Source: Viridothelium virens
Taxonomy: Eukaryota; Ascomycota; Dothideomycetes; Trypetheliales; Trypetheliaceae
DNA: 64,000 bases
Assembly (NCBI GenBank): GCA_010094025.1
Contig: ML991782.1
Coordinates: forward strand, 1 to 64,000
Direction of reading: 5' to 3'
A model generated the notes under the pieces. The model worked only from the letters and a program-made list of their open reading frames with translations. It was not told where the DNA came from and did no database searches. Numbering within the stretch: position 1 is the first letter of the stretch; the number at the start of each line of letters is the position of its first letter. Positions 56,333-64,000 of the stretch are shown one piece after another. A program made the translations under genes and the position numbers.

Positions 56333-57943
56333 TCATCCGACCCTTGTCTTCGCATCTTCGAATCCGTTGCTCCACCCATTACCATTCTCACTCCCGCTCA
56401 CCTCTTCTGTTTCATCCCCACTCTCATCTGCATTACTCACCCTCCTCTTGCCATCGAACCCATCATCCTCCGGCTCCACCTGGTTCCCCAACCTCAAGCC
56501 CACCCCTCCCTTCCTCCCCAAGAAATCACTCGTCCTCAGCCCCCTCACCTCTTCTTCTTCTTCCTCATCCTCCTCATCCTCCTCTCTCCACCCGTTCCCC
56601 ACTCGCCGACCCCGCCTCCCCCCAACCGGGACGCCGCTCTCCCTCCGCCGCCTGATCATCTCGCGCACAGGCATCATCGCCGCATCCCGACACGCCTCCT
56701 TGATATCGCTGCCACTCATGCCCGCGCTCATCTTGACCAGCGCGTCCAGATCGAAGTTCTGGGCGCCGTGGCCGTCGGGGGCGAGCCGGGTGTCTTTGAG
56801 GATGAGGGCGAAGATGCGGCGGCGCTGTGGGGCGGTGGGAAGGGGCACGGCGAATTTCTTGGGCAGCCGGCGCAGGATGGCGTCGTCGATGTCTTGGGGG
56901 CGGTTCGTTGCGCCTAGGATGCAGATGCGTTGGGGGGTGCCGAGGGAGTTGGTCGAGGTGAGGCCGTCCCAGTGCGTCATGAATCTAGGGAAAGAGGCGA
57001 TGTGTTAGCGATCGCGGGGTAGCTTTTGGTAGAGGGGGTGAAGATGGACTGGGGAGAAGCTAGGGGAAGAGAAGATGATGAAAGAGAGGGCAAGGGGCTC
57101 TGAAATACGTACTCGGCTTTGACCATGCCGCTTGCTTCGTGCTCGTTGCTCCGGCGTTGACCGAGGACCGCGTCGATCTCGTCGATGAAGACGATACTGG
57201 GCTGGAGCTTGCGCGCGAGGCTGAAGACGGCACTGACGAGCTTGTTGGAGTCGCCGTACCATTTTTCGGTGAGGGTCGAGATGTGAAGGTTGATGAAGCA
57301 AGCGCCGCTTTCATGAGCAAGAGCTTTGGCGAGCATGGTCTTGCCGCAACCGGGTGGACCGTAAAGAAGGACACCTGAGGGGGCCGAGAGGAGTGACGAG
57401 GAAGAGGTGTAGAGATGTGGTAGGGTGAGAGGATAGATGACCGATTCTTTCAATTCTTCGATGATGTCGTCCATGCCACCGATATCTGCATTACACGAGC
57501 TTGTCAGCTTCTCAGGTCGACAGAAAAGGCGTATCAGAATGCCGCACCGTCGAAACTTATAGGGATCTCATCCGGCGTAACCACCTCCATCGCTATCGTC
57601 TGTTCATACGATGAAAGCATGAGATCCTCCTTCCGCGGCCGGTCGCGAAGTCTCCCTCTTGAATGCCCGCGATATTCTCCATCCTCATCTGTTCTTTCAT
57701 CACGAGTCAGAATGCCATCTAATCTCCTCGCCGCAGCTTTAGCTTTCTGTTCTGCTTCTTGTTTAGCGCCAGCTTCCGGGTCTAGACGGGCTATTAGGCT
57801 TCGGACGATGTAGTAGGCAAGAATTGGCTGTCATTGATTTTCAGTATTCTGGCCGCGATACTAATGAATGATGGACAGACTGCAGTGGCTGCGAGGACCA
57901 AATCTTGAATCCAGTAACCCCATTTCCGGTCCGCAGAACCCAT
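56333..57943 (-). CDS. MSP1: Msp1/ATAD1-type AAA ATPase of the mitochondrial outer membrane
   Basis: Four exons (57943-57881, 57827-57548, 57485-57113, 56984-56333; introns 53, 62 and 128 nt) sum to 456 codons, 455 residues. An N-terminal membrane helix (about residues 14-35) is followed by a charged linker, then the AAA domain with [19 protein letters not shown], Walker [19 protein letters not shown] pore loop, Walker B IVFIDEID and [10 protein letters not shown] with the following ILRRLPKKF. Msp1 extracts mislocalised tail-anchored proteins from the outer mitochondrial membrane. The protein is about 90 residues longer than yeast Msp1 because of a C-terminal insert containing a long Glu/Asp run, encoded by the CTT/CCT-rich tract near 56545-56585. 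Tail-to-tail with SEC27, about 200 bases apart. Confidence 0.95.
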
Positions 57944-58329
57944 GTTGCGGACCGTGATATATCTGCAGAATGATAGGAGGCGAATTCAGTTCCAAGGCGT
58001 AGTGCAGTGGCGCGCCTATCCAAAGGGCCCTGCTCTTGACATATACAACAATTGCACGCAGATGATATTTCGGAAGAAGTAGGGTTCCAAGCGAAAAGCT
58101 GGCAGTAGAAGGCTTGTTTCAATGTTCAAAGGTGATCTTTGTCTGCAAGCAAAGTGTGCCACATTGTGGCTGGTGCCTCCGCAGCTCGGCCTCGATTGAT
58201 GCAGAGTAAAGCTAAGGTAACAACCACGAAACATCTCACAACCTGACAAGTTCAAAACTCGTACACTACCATAGCCTTCCATCTTAAAAACTATTTCCAT
58301 CTGAATCAGCTTTTAGCTCTCTTGTCAAG
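57944..58329. other. Short intergenic region, nothing recognised
   Basis: Upstream of MSP1 and downstream of the MBOAT gene on the same strand. No conserved segment seen. Confidence 0.45.
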
Positions 58330-59560
58330 CTACTCTGATAATATCGCTTCCCACAATGGTCGATGCTTGGCATACTCGAGTCGAGGGACTGACCAGAACC
58401 AGAAAAAGAGCAGCCACGCGTGTCCGAACAGCCTCTCCCATCCATGTCCAATTCGAACTCCTAGCGCTTTCTCCAACCTCGGCTTGTTTTCAGAATATAT
58501 TGGTTGTACGAGTTCCTCGACCAGTATTATCGGGGCTTGGAGAGACCACCACCACAGAGTAACCTGTCCTTCCTTCCAGTTTATCCAGTGGCTTTCCGCT
58601 GCATAGTGCATTAGGCTGGAGAGGAAAAAAACCACAAATGTGTTGGAGGTCCTATGAAGTTGTGTTTCTGTATCAATGCCTGCGACGTGTTCCAAGAGAA
58701 GGGAACCGGTCGATGTAAAGGATCTTCGGATGATTGGATGCCAGAAGTACCTACGGAGTGGAGGTTAGTCTGGTTTGACAAAGCCAGGAGATCTAGAAGG
58801 CTCCTTACCTCCAGTATCGTCGCACAGAATACGCTTCGAAGATGCTTCCAAACAACGGCGGCCATTCCTCTGGCCTGCCTCCAAGGAGAACGGCAGAGAT
58901 ACTGATGCTAGTGTGGACCAAACTGAAAGTCAACCATGAAGGTATCACGTGCTGGAAAGTGATCCAAGTCCTAAACATGAACTCACGAAGGGTGACTTGG
59001 TTTATCCTCCGGAAGAAAGGTTCCTTGTCTGCCGCAAAGTCCTCTGGTCTAAACTGTGGTGCGAGCAGTGGATCGGTCCATACACAAAGCGCAAGGAACA
59101 TAACCAAGAAATTGAATGTTCGGATCTTGAGAAATCGTCTACGTGTCGTCGGTCGTTCTACCTGGAACCCTAGGACTCTCTCTGGCGGGATGTAACTGAT
59201 TTGCCAGGGTGTGCCGATCCCACGATAATTCCAGAAGATCGCCCAAGCATGCAAAACCCTCTGGTGATACGGCAATTGCTCGGGGATAACAAGGTTCGCA
59301 CGGTCAAGACGATACAGGAAGCCCATGAAGAGCGTCTGCTGGATTGATAGGAGCGTCCACCACCAGTTGTAGAACATGTCCGGCGTGAAATTCTTGGCAT
59401 TGGCCACAGCGATCGCGTTGCTTGTTGCAATGACTGTCCACAAGATAACGCGAGTCGAGAAGGGACGATAACTGGTCAAAGACAGAATTCCGACCACGTA
59501 GGCAATTGACGAGGCGTAGAAGGTAATTGGGAGCGCCATGATGCAGCGCAACGTCGGCAA
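58330..59560 (-). CDS. Wax synthase-like membrane-bound O-acyltransferase
   Basis: Two exons (59560-58809 and 58750-58330; intron 58 nt) give 390 residues from ATG 59560, or 383 from the alternative ATG 59539 (MALPITF). The protein has several hydrophobic helices, an RGIGTPW motif near residue 115, then the conserved YFWHPIIRRSF and FFLSSLMHYAAE segment, whose His is the expected catalytic residue of the wax-synthase/MBOAT_2 group. Related fungal proteins acetylate secondary metabolites or make wax esters in the endoplasmic reticulum. The intron was placed so that RRYW continues into RYFWHP, a signature of the family. An additional upstream exon cannot be excluded. Confidence 0.82.
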
Positions 59561-60160
59561 AGTTTAGGAGGGAAGTACCGCAGCAACCGCAAAACTGCAG
59601 TCTGGTCACAAGAAGCATGCACTCGGAGATCTGGTGGCTCGCAATCTCGATGCCATGGAATTAGACCGGGAATGTGGGGCACGAAGGCGTTTCGTCCGGT
59701 TTTCTTTGAATCACCAGTTCTTTCCACAAAGAACAAGGACTGATAACACACGTGCACCTGTCGTCCTGTCCTCCCACGCTACCTGACCTTTGTGCCGACT
59801 GTGTCAAGCCCAGCCCGAGCCCACATCTAAGATGATGGCTTCGCATCTCTCTCCTTATCTGCGACTTCACATCAAAGACTGAGGTAATCTGCCTTGTCAA
59901 AGGCTGTTCATCGTCATTTCGACGCTTCTTCCTACTCAGCAGTGCTTATGGGGAATGCTGGCCTTTTTTTTCTTTGTTTGAATGCCAGTGTGCCCACGTG
60001 CTTTCTATACTTGCACTCATTGACTCTCCCGGTATTTAAACATGTCAACATCTATCATCATCATCACCATCACCACGATCTCTTCCTTATTGAAGCGCAT
60101 CAAAAGATATTAGCCTTGACCAATTTTACCTCTCGCTTTTTGTCGTCTACACGCGCCAAC
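59561..60160. promoter_or_regulatory. Intergenic, CAT-rich leader before the small secreted protein
   Basis: Divergent promoter. A (CAT/CAC)n tract occupies about 60052-60077, just before the ATG at 60161. No other feature recognised. Confidence 0.35.
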
Positions 60161-60447
60161 ATGAAGCTTTCTCAGGTCTTCCTTTTCTCCATCACCTCTA
60201 GCGCTCTGGTCAGCGCCTTCTGTCCTGGTCCAGTTCTCAGCAGTTAGTGGATTCTTGCAATGGCGCCGCAAATGATCTGGCTAACCTTAAGACAGGCGAA
60301 TGCGGTAGCCATACTACAGGCTGTACCACCAACTCCCGGCGATCTACGTTACCTTTCTCGGGCTTCATGAGCTTGCTTGCACGTGACAATGTCGAGTACC
60401 AACACTCCAGGAACTTCACTGTCGAGACGCCGCCCGCATCATCCTAA
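60161..60447 (+). pseudogene. Small secreted Cys-containing protein, frameshifted
   Basis: ATG 60161 opens a strong signal peptide (MKLSQVFLFSITSSALVSA) followed by FCPGPVLSS and an immediate TAG at 60244-60246. From that point a different frame (starting at VDSCNGAAND) continues for about 66 residues with three more Cys and ends at 60445-60447. The join needs a one-base indel; no intron with normal signals explains it. It could be a broken secreted effector-like gene, or the two halves may be unrelated. Confidence is limited by the short length. Confidence 0.35.
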
Positions 60448-61604
60448 TTGATACTATTGTATGGCAACGTTCCTACTAGACAACAAGTGAGATCTATTCG
60501 GAGATGTAAGACTGTACTATATCCATTCCAGTGCTGTGTTAGGCAGTAATGGTCAACTAATCTATTTCTACTACATGTTGCATACAGATTGGTCAACCAA
60601 AATGCAGAAGCTGTAGGAGGCTTTTATTTTCCCACATGCTCTTATTTGATTCTAAGTAGAACGCTTTCGTTGCCAAGCCAGTATAAGTCGATATTGACGC
60701 GACACTGACATGCCTGATGCCGTCTCTAAGACGCGTTGTCCTCTCTGTTGTCTAGGTACGATGGTGTTGTGAGGGACTCTCCACCACAACCCTTTCTTAC
60801 TGGCATTTCTCCCCCCATAGAACGAGCGATAGTCTTACTCATTGCCATCACGTCTCTCAGAGCTCTAGGAATTCCTATTCATCGCCTGCCACTCAAGATT
60901 CAGGACATAATTCTCTCTCATGTCTCTCCTAGTCTCCTTGAAGGAGCCAGACTGGGTTGCGTGCTGGACCTTAGTTTTCTCTCTCCTGAAAGGACGGGTA
61001 CAGGTGGATGGAGCGGGTGAAAGGACATCGGAATAAGTATAAAGGTTCTCTAGTCCAGTCAGATATCTGGTTTGGACGGTCGTTTACTGGTATCGTATAC
61101 AATGATTTTCCGGTTGTGTCTCTTGATGCACGCCAGATCGGCTGAGGCTAACCCTACTCTAGACTCAAAGTCAAGGTGAAACCAATACTTTCAAGTAATA
61201 CAGAGGTCATCTCCTCAAAGTTCCAGAGCAAGCTACCAACACTTACGAAGTAGAAACACCGCCTTCTGAGCTGATAGAGAAGTCCTCGACTGATCCAAAG
61301 CCAAAGCTTGTCTGGACTGCATATTTACATTAGGTTCGTTGCATTCGAGTCGTTATTGTTCTCATTTCCAACGATGAGAAATACTCAAATACCGCCATTA
61401 CACAAGAGAGATGTAGCGTCAACGATAGAGTTGGTAGATATACCGCGCCAGACTCAGGGATGCTTGAGGATAGGCTTACGCTTTTACATATATGTTATAA
61501 GACCCATGTTGGGCTGGAGTCACACGGTTTCTAGGGAGGGCAGGAAAACAAAGTGAGGATCTCTCATTTTTTGCTAGTATTCTCGCCAAATCCTATTCTA
61601 CAGC
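60448..61604. other. Intergenic, nothing recognised
   Basis: Several frames of 80-95 codons without family features. No repeat or RNA gene noted. Confidence 0.45.
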
Positions 61605-62639
61605 TCAAGCAGCCCACCTCATCGTTCTCTTAATCTTTGCCACCGGCTGCAGTGGCTGCGGCTGCGCGAGACTAAGCGTACCGTCCTCGTACACAAGCTT
61701 CCGGACCTTGGTGTTACGGAGATTATCCTGATGAGTCAAAGAGGCATCGGCATAATACAGCAGCCAGTCATCCTTGAATTTGGTGATGGATTCGTGTGTA
61801 GTCCAACCGGCCACCGGCTGAAGGAGAGTACTATTCCACACAAACGGGCCCTGGGGACTGGTTCCAACCGCAACCTCGATGGTGTGGCTATCGCCCGTAG
61901 AGTATTGATAGTAGTACAGGTCGCCAATCTTGTTTATTGAGGAGGCCTCGAAAAAGCGGCGCGTACTGTTGGCCTGCATTTGCTGGCCGTCCTGATCGAT
62001 GAACACGAGCTCTTGCACTTCTCCATCGAACGACTTCAAATCCTCGCTGAGCTTGGCATAACGTGGACCGAGCGCATTGCCTGTCGTTGGCGCGTTTGGA
62101 CCGAGTTGCGAGGAGTCGTACGTGTTATTGGTCCAGGCCTGCAACTGTCCGCCCCACAAGCCGCCAAAGTAGATATAGTAAGAGCCATCATCGTCCGCTA
62201 GAACGGCAGGATCAATGCTATAACTACCTTCGATGTAATCGGGTTCAGCCTTAAACGTGCCGTCTGGTGTGTCAGACAAAGCGACGCCGATTCTGAACAA
62301 GCCATCCTCAGACTTATCCTTGGCAGGGAAGAACAAATAGTACTGGCCGTCCTTTTCAGCGACATCAGGCGCCCAAAGCTGCTTTTGTGCCCATGGGACG
62401 TCGGGTAGGTCGAGAATTTTATTGCCGACAGTGGCCGGCTGTGAAATATCGGTCTGGGTAAGGACGTAATAGTCCTTCATATCGTACTGGGAACCGACAT
62501 CATCAGATGCAGTGGTGCTATTGTAGTCATGGGAGCCATAGATAAAGACTGTATCTGGGTCGAACTTGAATACATGAGCAGCCGGATCTGCTTGATGGAA
62601 AATATTGATGACCGGGGGGTCATAGAATCCGACCGACAT
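61605..62639 (-). CDS. Glycoside hydrolase family 43 (arabinosidase/xylosidase-like)
   Basis: An intact single-exon protein of 344 residues with the five-bladed propeller pattern of GH43: an early ADPAAHVFKF segment with the base Asp, WAPDVAEKDGQYYLFF, SIDPAVLADDDGSYYIYFGG carrying the pKa-modulating Asp, and RFFEASSINK with the acid Glu. Later blades follow (WTTHESITKFKDDWLLYY). These enzymes release arabinose or xylose from hemicellulose. There is no N-terminal signal peptide, so the protein may be intracellular or the start may be wrong. No carbohydrate-binding module is present. The gene is isolated at the right end and undamaged. Confidence 0.92.
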   Translation of the reverse strand: MSVGFYDPPVINIFHQADPAAHVFKFDPDTVFIYGSHDYNSTTASDDVGSQYDMKDYYVLTQTDISQPATVGNKILDLPDVPWAQKQLWAPDVAEKDGQYYLFFPAKDKSEDGLFRIGVALSDTPDGTFKAEPDYIEGSYSIDPAVLADDDGSYYIYFGGLWGGQLQAWTNNTYDSSQLGPNAPTTGNALGPRYAKLSEDLKSFDGEVQELVFIDQDGQQMQANSTRRFFEASSINKIGDLYYYQYSTGDSHTIEVAVGTSPQGPFVWNSTLLQPVAGWTTHESITKFKDDWLLYYADASLTHQDNLRNTKVRKLVYEDGTLSLAQPQPLQPVAKIKRTMRWAA

Positions 62640-64000
62640 AGCAATTAGAAGAGGAGGTGTATGAAATGTAGCCGGTAATTTGGAGACTTAAACACAGGGA
62701 AAGTCTTAAAAAGAAATATATGAAGTGATTGTAGGTCCGTGAAGCACATGAACCAGCATTCTCTTCATCAATTTATATCACCCTGATGGCCACGAACAGA
62801 AGCATGGAGAGCAAAAAAAACCTATAGCATCCATGACTTAGGCTAATGTCGACATTGAACGGACATAAGGAGAGCTGGTAAATACATCTTGGCAATCCTT
62901 CGCTACGAAAGTTGGTCCGGTCTGAGCGCTGGGTGCTGAGTGAAATGAAAGCCACTCTCAAGGGAGTCTATGGGTCCAGAACGATAATCCAACGCCAGTC
63001 AGCTCACGTGATGAGCATCACCAGCTATGCCAAGCTATGCCAAGCTCTGCCTAGCCAAATAAAGCAAGATCCAGGATAATGGTCTAGGGAAACGTCGTCT
63101 GGAATCTCCGGGTAAACATCATTCTACTTCAGCCGCTCAAGGACCAGCCGCATCCCCTTGTCCTTCCTATCCACGAAAATCTATCATCCGCAGACCCAAC
63201 CTAATAGGCGAAGCCAATACCTGCACTGTGTTCCTTTGAGAGCTGGGGGTATGGTATTTCGTGAACGGGTACCATCTATCTCGCGAACCTAAATGTCAAA
63301 TGCCACGTTTTTCAGGGGGTAATTACTGCAGGGTCTTCGGAGGTTAGCGTTGATCCATGATATTCTGTTCCTCTTCAAGGAGAGTGATACCAGCACAAAG
63401 AGCCCAAAAACTTAGAAGTCTAAGTCATTGGCTACTGCTGGTACAATGTTTTCGTGACATCCTCTTCGTGTGAAGAATTAGTGTCTGATTTTGACATACT
63501 GGACAACAGCAGGTAATCTGCGTATTCGCCGCGTCTTGCACTCTCAATTCTGGTCTTCGTTACAACTAGCGTACGCATGAGAATTACTGTAAGTGACCGT
63601 ACAGTATTGGCAAAGCAAATGGCGAGATTTGCTGAGACTAGATGATATAATCCATGAGACAAGGGTCGTGATCTGGACAAAATCGGACGCTAATATTCAA
63701 GCATTGAGAGCCATCAGTGGATACCTATCGGCGCGGCTCCAGTTTACTCCGAGCTCCGTCAACCTTGACGCAAGCGGAACTGTGACAATTCACAACCGCA
63801 TACTCTACACGCAACACTTTCAATCAGGAACCACCTTTTAATGCAAATTGGCTCTTTGCGTAAGTTAAGCCATCGACACAAAATGACGACCTAGGAAACG
63901 AGCCTATAATAGCCACGGATACCGAATATATTGACGCTTATGGATGATTATCTATGTGGAAATTGTTCGCGTGCAAGCCTACCCGGAAAGCTCCCTTCCT
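62640..64000. other. Right-end region, nothing recognised
   Basis: Promoter side of the GH43 gene and further intergenic DNA. A short direct repeat of GCCAAGCTAT lies near 63029-63048. No gene supported. Confidence 0.45.

Noticed and set aside
1-64000. CRISPR array, rRNA operon or bacterial features
   Set aside because: No regularly spaced repeats and no rRNA sequence seen; all genes are eukaryotic in structure.

Overview
The window reads as nuclear DNA of a filamentous ascomycete (Pezizomycotina). Protein genes carry many very short GT-AG introns (mostly 44-72 nt) with CTRAY-type branch sites. The gene set is typically fungal: a HET-domain protein, NACHT and NB-ARC relics, an iterative non-reducing polyketide synthase, an XprG/VIB-1-type Ndt80 factor, DUF3176, GH131 and GH43. 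I cannot name the class or species.

Layout. 0-12 kb: a transposase tail, an intact glutathione S-transferase-like gene, an intact nine-exon amino-acid/choline-type permease, a tRNA-Gly(GCC), a NACHT pseudogene, an AT-rich block, a decayed gene of unknown family, LTR-like debris and a tRNA-Ile(AAU). 13-20 kb: a complete-length but broken non-reducing PKS. 20-25 kb: a HET protein with membrane segments and two frame changes, then an intact zinc-type oxidoreductase. 25-34 kb: an OrsD-like zinc-finger protein, GH131, a trypsin-like intracellular protease, an NB-ARC relic and a cis-CaaD-like tautomerase. 35-38 kb: a DUF3176 gene with one stop codon. 38-44 kb: a 6.6 kb stretch with no gene I recognise. 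44-60 kb: the conserved core, namely an xprG/vib-1-like regulator, a short-chain dehydrogenase, a coiled-coil protein, SEC27 (COPI beta'), MSP1 and a wax-synthase-like MBOAT protein. 60-64 kb: a broken small secreted protein and GH43.

The most striking observation concerns the two tRNA genes. Each contains GT-AG insertions that look exactly like the small spliceosomal introns of neighbouring protein genes, and none lies at the usual tRNA intron site (37/38). tRNA-Gly has one of 50 nt at 25/26. tRNA-Ile has two of 47 nt, at 30/31 and 62/63. Removing them precisely restores full cloverleaves with every stem paired. Both genes are followed by a T-run terminator and neither has an internal terminator, so RNA polymerase III could transcribe them. 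If confirmed, these are tRNA genes that depend on spliceosome-like intron removal.

A second theme is decay of self/non-self recognition and secondary-metabolism genes. The NACHT, NB-ARC, PKS, DUF3176 and possibly HET genes carry isolated stops or frameshifts, several of them consistent with C-to-T type changes, while the housekeeping genes on the right are intact.
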